This document shows, in pieces, positions 8,229-17,558 of a stretch of DNA of 47,124 nt (positions within the stretch are counted from its first letter, which is position 1; every line of letters begins with the position of its first letter). Under the pieces are notes generated by a model that was given only the letters and a program-made list of their open reading frames with translations, searched no databases and had not been told where the DNA came from. The position numbers and the translations under genes were made by a program. Origin of the DNA: Actinomycetota bacterium (lineage in GTDB: Bacteria; Actinomycetota; Acidimicrobiia; Acidimicrobiales; Ilumatobacteraceae); assembly GCA_016870295.1 (NCBI GenBank), contig VGBY01000001.1:1-47124 (forward strand), read 5' to 3'.

Positions 8229-9236
8229 TCAGGACAAGCTGCGGCCGATGTGGCTGGTGAGATCGACGAGACGATTGGAGTAGCCCCACTCGTTGTCGTA
8301 CCAACCGAGCACCTTCACGAGGCTGCCCATGCTCATCGTCAGGTCGGCGTCGTACACGCAACTGTGCGGGTTGCCCACGATGTCGCTCGACACGATCGGA
8401 TCGGTGCAGTACTCGAGCACGCCCTTCATCGGCCCGCTCGCTGCCGCCTTGAACGCGGCGTTGATTTCCTCGGTCGTTGCCGGCTTACCGAGATTCGCCA
8501 CGAAGTCGGTGATCGACCCCGTCGGTATCGGCACGCGCAGTGACGTGCCGTCAAGTTTGCCTTTCATCGCCGTCATCACGAGGCTGGTGGCGCGAGCGGC
8601 ACCTGTGGAGGTCGGCGTGATGTTGATCGCGGCGCCGCGGGCACGACGCAGGTCCTTGTGCGGACCGTCGACGAGCATTTGATCGCCCGTGTACGCGTGC
8701 ACCGTGGTCATCATGCCGTTCACCACGCCGAACGCATCGTCGAGCACCTTCACAAGCGGCACGAAGCAGTTGGTCGTACAACTCGCGTTCGACACCACCT
8801 GGTGTTTCTTTGTGTCAAAGTCGGTGTGGTTGACGCCGTAAACGAACGTGGCGTCGGCGCCCGTCGCCGGCGCTGAGATGATCACCACGCGGGCCCCACC
8901 CGCCAGATGGGCGGCCGCCTTCTCGCGTTCAGTAAAGAAGCCGGTCGACTCGACGACCACGTCGACGCCCAACGACTTCCACGGCAAATTCTGCGGATCA
9001 CGCTCGGAGAGCACCTTCAACGTCTTGCCATCGACGGAGAGACCATCGTCGGTGGCAAGAATCGTGTTCGGCAGAACTCCCATCACCGAGTCGTACTTCA
9101 GCAGATGGGCCATCGTCTTCTTGTCGCCGAGGTCGTTGACGGCCACGATCTTGATGTCGGATTTGCTCTTTTGTGTGGCGCGCCAGAAGCTGCGCCCGAT
9201 ACGGCCAAAGCCGTTGATTCCCACGCGTACGGTCAT
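8229..9236 (-). CDS. gap: Glyceraldehyde-3-phosphate dehydrogenase, type I
   Basis: Oxidises and phosphorylates glyceraldehyde 3-phosphate to 1,3-bisphosphoglycerate with NAD+. At 335 residues it is standard length. The Rossmann motif is GINGFGRIGR (6-15), and Asp35 in VAVNDLGD favours NAD over NADP. Catalytic Cys153 lies in SNASCTTNC and His180 in TVHAYTGDQ. The C-terminal YDNEWGYSNR helix is intact. It lies 9 nt after rapZ, where many actinobacteria have yvcK and whiA instead. Confidence 0.97.
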   Translation of the reverse strand: MTVRVGINGFGRIGRSFWRATQKSKSDIKIVAVNDLGDKKTMAHLLKYDSVMGVLPNTILATDDGLSVDGKTLKVLSERDPQNLPWKSLGVDVVVESTGFFTEREKAAAHLAGGARVVIISAPATGADATFVYGVNHTDFDTKKHQVVSNASCTTNCFVPLVKVLDDAFGVVNGMMTTVHAYTGDQMLVDGPHKDLRRARGAAINITPTSTGAARATSLVMTAMKGKLDGTSLRVPIPTGSITDFVANLGKPATTEEINAAFKAAASGPMKGVLEYCTDPIVSSDIVGNPHSCVYDADLTMSMGSLVKVLGWYDNEWGYSNRLVDLTSHIGRSLS

Positions 9237-9245
9237 GGCCAGAGC

Positions 9246-10109
9246 CTAGTTTTTTTCGATGTCGCGGTGCGCTACGCGTGCCTGCACGCCACGATTGGCA
9301 AGACGCAAACTCAACGCTTCGGCGATTGCGACCGATCGGTGACGACCACCAGTGCAGCCGACGGCGATGGTGAGGTAACTCTTGCCTTCGTTGCGGTAAG
9401 CCGGAATCAACGACTCGAACAGCCCTTCCACGCGATCGAGGAAGTCCCGTGTCGCTGGTTGCTCGAGCACGAAGGCGCGCACGGGCGTATCGAGACCGCT
9501 CAATGGCCGCAGCGTCTCGTCGTAGTGCGGGTTGGGGATGAATCGCACATCGAATACCGAATCCACGTCGAGCGGGAGTCCATGTTTGAAGCCGAACGAC
9601 ACCACGGACACCTGCAACGTGTCGGGTAGGTCTTCGAACGAGAACAGCTCCGACATCTGCGTCTTGAATTGCGCGAGTTGCAGACCGCTCGTATCAATGA
9701 CCTTGTCGGCAAACTCGCGAACGGGTTCGAGCAGGTCACGTTCGTGCTCGATGGCCTCCGACACCGTGCCGGTCTCGCTGCGCAGCGGATGCTTGCGGCG
9801 TGACTCGGTGTAACGCTTCACCAGCGATTGGGTGGATGCTTCAAGAAACAGGATGCGCACATCGTGTCCGGCGCCGCGCAGACGCGGAACGAGCTTGACG
9901 GCGTCGGTCTGCTGTGATGTCACACCAATCACGAGCGCAAGCCGTGAGGATTTGTCGACCGACACCCCCGCCAACTCCACGAACTTGTCGACCAATTCGA
10001 CGGGCATGTTGTCAACGACGAACCAACCGAGATCCTCCAGGGCATCGGCGGCTTGCGAACGACCGGCACCCGACAAGCCCGTGATGAGCAGAATTTCGGC
10101 CACGAGCAA
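9246..10109 (-). CDS. rapZ: RapZ/YvcJ-family nucleotide-binding protein (RNase adapter)
   Basis: A 287-residue P-loop protein of the RapZ (YvcJ) family. Walker A GLSGAGRS is at 11-18, VVDNMP follows, and the C-terminal domain holds the family motif GCTGGRHRSVAIAE with a nearby HR-rich end. In Gammaproteobacteria RapZ guides RNase E to a sugar-metabolism sRNA; its role in actinobacteria is less clear. The frame opens at TTG (10109), but a GTG at 10103 (protein MAEILLITG...) fits family starts better. It sits between uvrC (3-nt gap to the TTG) and gap. Confidence 0.93.
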   Translation of the reverse strand: MLVAEILLITGLSGAGRSQAADALEDLGWFVVDNMPVELVDKFVELAGVSVDKSSRLALVIGVTSQQTDAVKLVPRLRGAGHDVRILFLEASTQSLVKRYTESRRKHPLRSETGTVSEAIEHERDLLEPVREFADKVIDTSGLQLAQFKTQMSELFSFEDLPDTLQVSVVSFGFKHGLPLDVDSVFDVRFIPNPHYDETLRPLSGLDTPVRAFVLEQPATRDFLDRVEGLFESLIPAYRNEGKSYLTIAVGCTGGRHRSVAIAEALSLRLANRGVQARVAHRDIEKN

Positions 10110-10112
10110 ACG

Positions 10113-11975
10113 CTACTGAGGCGGTGTGAACCGAGCGTGAACCTCGCGTGCCACTTCATTCGGCAACAACTCGCTGAGCCGTTCCAACGATGCCTCACGC
10201 ACTCCACCGATGCCGCCGAGTGCCTTGAGCAGGTTGTCGCGACGCTTCGGACCGAGACCTTTGATGCCGTCGAGTTCGCTCGCCTTCATGCGTTTGGCCC
10301 GACGCTCGCGATGGAAGGTATTGGCGAAGCGGTGCGCCTCGTCGCGCACTACCTGCAACATGTACAGCGCTTCGCTGCCGCGCGGAATGCGGATCGGCTC
10401 GCCGCGGTCGGGTACGAATACTTCCTCGAATCGTTTGGCGATGGCCGCCACGTTGATCTCGTCCTCGAGCCCGAGTTCGCGCAGCACCTGCACGGCCACT
10501 CCGAGTTGCCCTTTGCCGCCATCCACGAGCAACAGCTGAGGTGGGTAGGCAAAGCGGCCGGGCTTCTCCCCTCGTTCGTGCGCTGGGGCATCCCGCTCGG
10601 CGACGTACGCCGACAGACGGCGCGTCAGCACTTCGTACATGGCCGCGTAGTCGTCGTTGCCGTCGACCGTCTTCACCTTGAACTTGCGGTACTCGCGCTT
10701 TTGCGGAAGACCGTCCTCGAGCACCACCATCGACCCCACATAGTCGCTGCCCTGCAGATGTGCCATGTCGAAGCACTCGATGCGCAACGGAGCCTGGGTC
10801 AGCGACAAATGATCCTGCAACTCGGAGATGGCGCGACTACGCGAATTGTGATCACTGGCTCGCTTCAGTTTGTGGCGGATGAGCGCCTCGCTGGCATTCT
10901 TGGCGACGGTGGCCATCAGTTCGCGACGATCGCCACGCTGTGGGATGCGAACATCGACGACCGAACCGCGCCGTTCACTGAGCATCTGCTGGCACGCCGT
11001 GAGGTCGTCGGGCTCGATCGACACCATGACCTCCTTCGGCCAACCGAGAGCGGGCTCATCGGCGTACAAGTCGACGATCACTCGGCGCATCAGCGCTGCC
11101 GGGGTGAGATCCTCCGACTTGTCGATGACGAAGCCGTTACTACCGAGCACCCGTCCTTTGCGCGCATAAAAGACGTGCACACTCGCCTCAAGTTCGCTGT
11201 CAACGAGTGCGATGACATCAAAGTCTTCCCCGCGCTCACCCACCATCAATTGGCGTTCGAGCGCGCGGTCGATGGCACCGAGGCGGTCGCGCAGGCGTGC
11301 GGCTTCCTCGAATTGCTGGTCGGCGGCGGCGGTTTGCATCGCTGTTGACAGTTCGCCGCGGATGTCGTCCGTATCGCCGCCGAGAAACGTGACGAGCCCG
11401 TCCACGTGCCGCCGATACACATTGACTGGAACCTCGCCGACGCATGGGCCGGCGCATTTCTCGATGTGAAAGAGCAAACAGGGGCGACCCAGTCGTTCGT
11501 GTTGACGGAACTTGGCGGGCGAACAACTGCGCACGGGAAACGTGCGTAGCAGCGCATCCAACGTGTCACGAATCGCCCATGCATGGGCATAGGGTCCGAA
11601 ATACTTGGTGCCCTTGCGCTTGCGTCCGCGCATCACGACCGCGCGCGGCCATTGCTCGTCGACGGTGACGGCAAGAAAGGGATAGCTCTTGTCGTCGCGC
11701 AACCGAACGTTGAAGCGCGGACGATGTTGCTTGATGAGGTTGTACTCCAACAGCAATGCAGCGACTTCGCTATCGACCTCGATCCAGTCCACCTCGTTGG
11801 CGACGGCAACCATCGCGGCCGTGCGCGTATGCAAGAGCGCAGGATCAGCGAAGTAGCTCGTAATCCGCGACCGCAGGTTGGCAGCCTTGCCCACGTAAAT
11901 GATTCGTCCGTGCTCGTCCTTGAATTGATACGAACCAGGCCCTGTCGGGATCGTGGCGGTGTCTGGGCGTCGCAT
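10113..11975 (-). CDS. uvrC: Excinuclease ABC subunit C
   Basis: A dual-incision nuclease of nucleotide excision repair, 620 residues. It has a GIY-YIG 3'-incision domain near the N-terminus (GPGSYQF 12-18, YVGKAANLRSR 27-37) and a Cys-containing region (PCLLFHIEKCAGPCVG). A UVR motif (ADQQFEEAARLRDRL) binds UvrB, an RNase H-like 5'-incision domain includes RIECFDMAHLQG and LLLVDGGKGQ, and tandem helix-hairpin-helix motifs lie at the C-terminus (IKGLGPKRRDNLL). It follows uvrA by 12 nt, placing all three Uvr subunits in one run. Confidence 0.97.
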   Translation of the reverse strand: MRRPDTATIPTGPGSYQFKDEHGRIIYVGKAANLRSRITSYFADPALLHTRTAAMVAVANEVDWIEVDSEVAALLLEYNLIKQHRPRFNVRLRDDKSYPFLAVTVDEQWPRAVVMRGRKRKGTKYFGPYAHAWAIRDTLDALLRTFPVRSCSPAKFRQHERLGRPCLLFHIEKCAGPCVGEVPVNVYRRHVDGLVTFLGGDTDDIRGELSTAMQTAAADQQFEEAARLRDRLGAIDRALERQLMVGERGEDFDVIALVDSELEASVHVFYARKGRVLGSNGFVIDKSEDLTPAALMRRVIVDLYADEPALGWPKEVMVSIEPDDLTACQQMLSERRGSVVDVRIPQRGDRRELMATVAKNASEALIRHKLKRASDHNSRSRAISELQDHLSLTQAPLRIECFDMAHLQGSDYVGSMVVLEDGLPQKREYRKFKVKTVDGNDDYAAMYEVLTRRLSAYVAERDAPAHERGEKPGRFAYPPQLLLVDGGKGQLGVAVQVLRELGLEDEINVAAIAKRFEEVFVPDRGEPIRIPRGSEALYMLQVVRDEAHRFANTFHRERRAKRMKASELDGIKGLGPKRRDNLLKALGGIGGVREASLERLSELLPNEVAREVHARFTPPQ

Positions 11976-11987
11976 GGCCGGCGGGCT

Positions 11988-14831
11988 CTATGCGCGCAAA
12001 GCGTCGACGAGGAAGCGTCCGGTGTGGCTGCCCTTCACGCGCGCGACGGCCTCGGGAGTTCCTTCGGCGACGATGGTGCCGCCTCCATCGCCGCCCTCGG
12101 GACCGAGATCGATCAGCCAGTCGGCGGTCTTGATCACGTCAAGGTTGTGCTCGATGACGAGCACGGTGTTGCCCTGGTCAACGAGCCGCGCCAACACGAT
12201 GAGCAGGCGACGCACATCCTCAAAGTGGAGACCCGTCGTGGGTTCGTCCAACAGATATATCGTGTGCCCGGTGCTGCGGCGCGCCAGTTCGCTCGCCAAC
12301 TTCACGCGCTGCGCCTCGCCACCCGACAAGGTCGGTGCCGACTGACCGAGGCGCACATAGCCAAGACCAACATCGACGAGTGTTTGCAAGTGGCGGGCGA
12401 TACGCGGCTGGTTGGAGAAGAATCCGAGCGCCTCACTGATCGGCATGTCGAGCACTTCCGCGATGTTCTTGCCCTTGAAGCGAATCTCGAGGGTGTCCCG
12501 GTTGTAGCGCGCACCCTTGCACACCTCGCACGGCACGTACACGTCGGGGAGGAACTGCATCTCGATGCGGATCGTGCCATCGCCCGAGCACGCCTCGCAA
12601 CGTCCGCCCGACACGTTGAATGAAAAGCGTCCTGGTTGGTAGCCGCGCACCTTGGCGTCGGGCGTATTGGCAAAGAGTTTGCGGATGTCGTCGAACAGAC
12701 CGGTGTAGGTGGCGGGGTTCGAGCGCGGCGTGCGCCCGATTGGTGACTGATCCATATCGATCACCTTGTCCAGTTTGTCGATGCCGGTCACGCTCTTGTG
12801 GCGGCCGGGCGACTCCTTACTCTTGTAGATCTTTTGCATCAGCGCGGGCAACAGGATGTCGCGGACCAGCGTGCTCTTGCCGCTGCCCGAAACGCCGGTG
12901 ACGGCGACGAAACAGCCGAGCGGGATCCGCACGTCGATCTGCTTCAGGTTGTGTTCGCGCGCGCCCTTCACAACAAGTGCCTCGGTGCCGATGAGGCGTC
13001 GCTTCTTGGGCACTTCGATTTTCTGTTTGCCGGCGAGGTAGGCGCCGGTCACCGAATCCGCCACCTTCTCCACGCCCTTCACCGGGCCGCTGTACACCAC
13101 TGCCCCGCCGTGTTCGCCGGCACCCGGGCCGATGTCGACGATCCAGTCGCTGGCACGAATCGTGTCTTCGTCGTGTTCGACGACGAGAACGGTGTTGCCG
13201 AGGTCGCGCAAACGATGCAACGTGTCGATGAGACGGTGGTTGTCGCGCTGGTGCAATCCGATCGAAGGCTCGTCGAGCACGTACAACGTGCCGACCAGAC
13301 CTGAGCCGATCTGGCTGGCCAGACGAATGCGCTGTGCTTCCCCGCCCGCCAGCGTGCCCGCCGAACGCGAGAGCGTGAGGTAGTCGAGACCGACATCGAG
13401 CAAGAAGCCGAGACGAGCGTTGATCTCCTTGGTGATGCGCTCAGCGATGATCTTCTCGCGTTTGTTCAGGCTGAGTCCGGCCAAGAATTTTGCCGATTCG
13501 CCGATCGACATCTCACACACTTCGGCGATCGACTTGTCGTTCACCTTCACGGCGAGTGACTCGGGCTTCAAACGGGCACCCTTGCAAGCCGAACAGGGTT
13601 TCTCGCGCATGTAGCTCTCGTATTGCTCGCGCTGGTAGTCACTCTCTGCGCTCTCGTGCCGCCGCTTCAGCCACGGGATGACACCCTCGAACGTGGTGCT
13701 GTACTCGCGTACACGCCCGTAGCGGTTGCGGTACTTCACGATCACGTTGTCGCCGAGACCGTTCATGATGATCTTCTGTTGTTTGGCGGTCAGTTTCGCC
13801 CACGGCTTGTCGGTATCGATGCCTTCCTCCTCGGCGACCGCCTCGAGCATGCGCGTGAAGTACATCGTGTGGGCACTGCGCCATGGTGCGATTGCACCCT
13901 CGCTGATGCTGAGATCCGGGTCGGGCACGACGAGTTCGGAGTCCACCTCGAACGTCGTGCCGAGCCCCAGGCACTTGTCGCAGGCGCCATACGGAGTGTT
14001 GAACGAGAAGTTGCGTGGTGCGAGCTCTTCGTACGAGGTGCTGCACTTCGGGCACACCAACTGCTGGCTGAAATTGAGCACTTCGGCGACGTCGTCACCC
14101 TTGCCCATTACCTCGACGGTCGCCACCCCGTTGGCGAGCCGTAGTGCCGTCTCCATGCTGTCGGTGAGACGGCGCGTGATGCCGTCTTTGCGCACGAGTC
14201 GGTCGACGATCACGTCGATCGTGTGTTGCTCGTAGCGGGCAAGTTTCTTGCCGCTCTTTTGATGATCGGCGATGTCGGTCGTGAGCCCGTCGACACGTAC
14301 GCGGGTGAAGCCTTGCGCCAACAAGTCGGCGAGTAGCGAGTCGTACTCGCCCTTGCGACCGCGCACCACCGGCGCCAAAACCTGGAACCGAGTGCCCTCC
14401 TTCAACTCCAGTACTTGGTCGACGATTTGTTCGGGCGTTTGCTTGGCGAGCCGCGCACCGTCGTGCACGCAGTGCTGAATTCCCACCCGCGCGAAGAGCA
14501 GACGGAGATAGTCGTACACCTCGGTGATGGTGCCCACCGTCGAACGCGGGTTGCGTGACGCAGACTTCTGATCAATCGAAATCGCCGGTGACAGGCCTTC
14601 GATGACATCGACGTCGGGCTTGTCCATCTGTCCGAGAAACTGCCGTGCGTAGGCGCTGAGACTCTCCACGTAGCGACGCTGTCCTTCGGCGTAGATGGTG
14701 TCGAAGGCGAGGCTGCTCTTACCCGAACCCGACAAGCCGGTGAGCACGATCAGTCGATCACGCGGCAACTCGAGGTTGACGTTCTTCAGGTTGTGCTCGC
14801 GTGCACCGCGGATGATGATCGAGTCGGTCAC
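11988..14831 (-). CDS. uvrA: Excinuclease ABC subunit A
   Basis: Damage-sensing ATPase of nucleotide excision repair, 947 residues, normal length. It has two ABC modules: Walker A GLSGSGKSS (32-40) and GVSGSGKST in the second half, with signatures LAGGEAQRIRLA and LSGGEAQRVKLA. Zinc-binding CxxC pairs are visible in CPKC/CDKC, CSAC, and CEAC/CEVC, flanking the insertion domains. It loads UvrB onto lesions. The start is ATG, 9 nt after uvrB. Confidence 0.98.
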   Translation of the reverse strand: MTDSIIIRGAREHNLKNVNLELPRDRLIVLTGLSGSGKSSLAFDTIYAEGQRRYVESLSAYARQFLGQMDKPDVDVIEGLSPAISIDQKSASRNPRSTVGTITEVYDYLRLLFARVGIQHCVHDGARLAKQTPEQIVDQVLELKEGTRFQVLAPVVRGRKGEYDSLLADLLAQGFTRVRVDGLTTDIADHQKSGKKLARYEQHTIDVIVDRLVRKDGITRRLTDSMETALRLANGVATVEVMGKGDDVAEVLNFSQQLVCPKCSTSYEELAPRNFSFNTPYGACDKCLGLGTTFEVDSELVVPDPDLSISEGAIAPWRSAHTMYFTRMLEAVAEEEGIDTDKPWAKLTAKQQKIIMNGLGDNVIVKYRNRYGRVREYSTTFEGVIPWLKRRHESAESDYQREQYESYMREKPCSACKGARLKPESLAVKVNDKSIAEVCEMSIGESAKFLAGLSLNKREKIIAERITKEINARLGFLLDVGLDYLTLSRSAGTLAGGEAQRIRLASQIGSGLVGTLYVLDEPSIGLHQRDNHRLIDTLHRLRDLGNTVLVVEHDEDTIRASDWIVDIGPGAGEHGGAVVYSGPVKGVEKVADSVTGAYLAGKQKIEVPKKRRLIGTEALVVKGAREHNLKQIDVRIPLGCFVAVTGVSGSGKSTLVRDILLPALMQKIYKSKESPGRHKSVTGIDKLDKVIDMDQSPIGRTPRSNPATYTGLFDDIRKLFANTPDAKVRGYQPGRFSFNVSGGRCEACSGDGTIRIEMQFLPDVYVPCEVCKGARYNRDTLEIRFKGKNIAEVLDMPISEALGFFSNQPRIARHLQTLVDVGLGYVRLGQSAPTLSGGEAQRVKLASELARRSTGHTIYLLDEPTTGLHFEDVRRLLIVLARLVDQGNTVLVIEHNLDVIKTADWLIDLGPEGGDGGGTIVAEGTPEAVARVKGSHTGRFLVDALRA

Positions 14832-14840
14832 GTGGTCACG

Positions 14841-16886
14841 CTAATTCTTCGGCTTGCCTTCGCGAACTTCGCGCCGCAATTCGCGAATCTCGTCGCGCAG
14901 ACGGGCCGCCTGTTCGAAGTGCAGGTCGGCGGCCGCCTGGTGCATCTCTTCTTCCAACGTTTGGATGAGCCGTTCAAGTTCGCTCGCGCCGAGAGCCTGC
15001 AGGTCACGGATCACCTTGTCGCGCTCGCGTGAGGTGCGGCGACCTTTGCCCGGGTACGGGGCGGTCTCGTCCGGTCGCAGGATGGAGAGGATGTCCCCTA
15101 CCGCCTTGCGGATGGTCTTGGGTTCGATACCGCGTTCCTTGTTGTAGGCGATTTGCTTCTCGCGTCGCGCATTGGTGAGCGCGATGGCTGACTCCATAGC
15201 GGCGGTGCGTTTGTCGGCATACATGATCACTTGACCGTCCACGTTGCGTGCCGCACGACCGATGGTTTGAATCAACGAGGTTTCGCTGCGCAAGAAGCCT
15301 TCCTTGTCGGCGTCGAGAATTGCGACGAGCGACACCTCCGGCAGGTCGAGACCTTCCCGCAGCAGGTTGATGCCGACGAGCACGTCGAACTCGCCAAGTC
15401 GCAGAGCCCGGAGAATTTCGATGCGTTCGATCGTGTCGATATTGGAGTGCAGGTAGCGCACTCGCAAGCCTTGCTCGAGGAGGTACTCGGTGAGGTCTTC
15501 GGCCATCTTCTTGGTCAGTGTGGTGATGAGCACGCGGTCGCCCTTTTCCACGCGCTGTCGCACGTTGACGATGATGTCGTCGATCTGGCCCTTCGTGGGC
15601 TTCACGATGACCTCCGGGTCGACGAGTCCGGTGGGTCGCACGATTTGCTCCACCACCTGTGTGGAGTTCTGGAGTTCGAACTTCGCCGGCGTGGCCGACA
15701 TGAACACGCACTGGTTGACCCGCTCGAGGGTCTCTTCGAAGCGCAACGGACGATTTTCCATCGCGCTCGGCAGACGGAACCCGTGTTCGACGAGGGTGCC
15801 CTTGCGGGCGCGGTCACCGGCGAACTGGCCGTACAACTGGGGCACGGCGACGTGGCTCTCGTCGATGACCAGGAGGTAGTCGTCGGGAAAGTAATCGAGC
15901 AACGTGAAGGGCGGCTGGCCGGGCGTGCGACCGTCGATGTGCATCGAGTAGTTCTCGATGCCGTTGCAGTAGCCCATCTCCTGGATCATCTCGATGTCGT
16001 ATCGCGTGCGCATGCCGAGGCGCTGGGCCTCCAGCAATTTCCCGTCGGCATTGAACACGACCAGCCGGTCGGCAAGCTCGGCCTCGATTCGTTCGATTGC
16101 CACACGCATTCGATCCTCGCCAGCCACATAGTGCGTGGCGGGAAAGACGACGATTTCGGTAGGCGACGAAAGCGTCTCGCCGGTGACGGGGTCGACCACG
16201 GTGATGCGATCGACCGTGTCGCCGAACATCTCCACACGGGTGACACACTCCTCGTACGCGGGATGCAGTTCGATGGTGTCGCCGCGCACGCGGAAGTTGC
16301 CGCGGCCAAGTGCCGTGTCGTTGCGTTCGTACTGCAGATCGACGAGTCGGCGCAGAATGCTCTGCTGGTCGTAGTCGACGCCCTGGTGCAACTCGAGCAG
16401 GTGACCCTTGTATTCGTCGGGGTCACCCATTCCGTAGATACAACTCACGGAAGCCACCACGATCACATCGCGCCGCGTGAGCAATGCCGCAGTGGTGCTG
16501 TGACGTAGTCGATCAATCTCGTCGTTGATCGACGAGTCCTTCTCTATATATGTGTCACTCGACGGAATGTACGCCTCGGGCTGGTAGTAGTCGTAGTACG
16601 AGACGAAATACTCAACCCGGTTGTTGGGGAAGAACTCGCGCATCTCCTGTGCCAACTGTGCCGCGAGGCTCTTGTTCGGGGCGAGAATGAGCGTCGGCCG
16701 CTGCACACGCTCGATCGTCCACGCAATCGTCGCCGACTTGCCGGAGCCGGTGATACCGAGCAGCGTTTGAAATCGATCACCGCGTTCGATGCCGTCCGCC
16801 AATTGGGCAATTGCCTCCGGCTGGTCGCCGGCGGGCTGGTACTCGCTCTCCACCTTGAAGGCGTGTTTGGCGCGCGTGTCGACCAC
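14841..16886 (-). CDS. uvrB: Excinuclease ABC subunit B
   Basis: Helicase-like damage verifier of nucleotide excision repair, 681 residues. Walker A reads GITGSGKS (44-51). The DNA-clamping beta-hairpin region has YYDYYQPEAYIP (about 97-108), motif II is VIDESH, motif VI is QTIGRAARN, and the C-terminal UVR coiled coil that contacts UvrC is AADLHFEQAARLRDEIRELR. The start is GTG, 9 nt after coaE. Confidence 0.98.
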   Translation of the reverse strand: MVDTRAKHAFKVESEYQPAGDQPEAIAQLADGIERGDRFQTLLGITGSGKSATIAWTIERVQRPTLILAPNKSLAAQLAQEMREFFPNNRVEYFVSYYDYYQPEAYIPSSDTYIEKDSSINDEIDRLRHSTTAALLTRRDVIVVASVSCIYGMGDPDEYKGHLLELHQGVDYDQQSILRRLVDLQYERNDTALGRGNFRVRGDTIELHPAYEECVTRVEMFGDTVDRITVVDPVTGETLSSPTEIVVFPATHYVAGEDRMRVAIERIEAELADRLVVFNADGKLLEAQRLGMRTRYDIEMIQEMGYCNGIENYSMHIDGRTPGQPPFTLLDYFPDDYLLVIDESHVAVPQLYGQFAGDRARKGTLVEHGFRLPSAMENRPLRFEETLERVNQCVFMSATPAKFELQNSTQVVEQIVRPTGLVDPEVIVKPTKGQIDDIIVNVRQRVEKGDRVLITTLTKKMAEDLTEYLLEQGLRVRYLHSNIDTIERIEILRALRLGEFDVLVGINLLREGLDLPEVSLVAILDADKEGFLRSETSLIQTIGRAARNVDGQVIMYADKRTAAMESAIALTNARREKQIAYNKERGIEPKTIRKAVGDILSILRPDETAPYPGKGRRTSRERDKVIRDLQALGASELERLIQTLEEEMHQAAADLHFEQAARLRDEIRELRREVREGKPKN

Positions 16887-16895
16887 GCGGCAAGG

Positions 16896-17534
16896 CTACG
16901 AGTCGGGTGAGGCCGACATCCGACCAGCATCGGGCCTGGCGGGTGGCAGTGAACACATCCACTGCCAGGCCTGCGACACCTGACGGGCGAGGTCGAGTCG
17001 CGTACCCGAATTGTCGATGATCCAGTCCGCCGCGGCGCGTCGCTTGCCGCGCGACGACTGGCGGGCGACACGGGCGCGCGCGTCTTCCTCGCTGAAGCCT
17101 CGTTGCGCCACCAACCGGGAGACGGCGATGTCCGGGTCAAGGTCAACGACCAATACGCCGCACAAACCAGTTCGTGGATTTTCGATCAGGAGGGGCACGT
17201 CGAGCACCACGACGGAGTTCGTTGCGCGGCGGGCGTCGATCTGGCGCATCATCTCCCGCCCGACGGCCGGGTGCACGATGGCGTTCAACTCGGTGAGCGC
17301 TGGCTGATCACCGAAAACACGCGCCGCGAGTGCAGCCCGATCCAGATGTCCGCTCGCAGACAGCACTTCGGAGCCGAATCGCTCGACGATGCGTCGCAGC
17401 ACCTCCTGGCCGGGCATTTGCAGTTGTCGCACGATGACATCGGCGTCGACGATGATCGCGCCATGCGCGGCGAGTTGTGCCGACACGACGGATTTGCCCG
17501 CCCCAATACCACCTGTGAGACCGACGAGGATCAT
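16896..17534 (-). CDS. coaE: Dephospho-CoA kinase
   Basis: Last step of coenzyme A synthesis: phosphorylates the 3'-OH of dephospho-CoA. The P-loop is GGIGAGKS (8-15), followed by the substrate-binding DADVIVRQ and the lid region with LIENPRTGL and RVARQSSRGKR. The open frame extends to TTG at 17549, but ATG at 17534 places the P-loop at its usual distance from the N-terminus, giving 212 residues. It lies between rpsA and uvrB, the same neighbourhood as in mycobacteria. Confidence 0.95.
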   Translation of the reverse strand: MILVGLTGGIGAGKSVVSAQLAAHGAIIVDADVIVRQLQMPGQEVLRRIVERFGSEVLSASGHLDRAALAARVFGDQPALTELNAIVHPAVGREMMRQIDARRATNSVVVLDVPLLIENPRTGLCGVLVVDLDPDIAVSRLVAQRGFSEEDARARVARQSSRGKRRAAADWIIDNSGTRLDLARQVSQAWQWMCSLPPARPDAGRMSASPDS

Positions 17535-17558
17535 CGGTTCACCATGCAAACACGTTGG

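Noticed and set aside
15231..16508. Plus-strand open frame of 425 codons
   Set aside because: It is antisense to uvrB, whose motifs are certain; there is no recognisable protein in the antisense frame.
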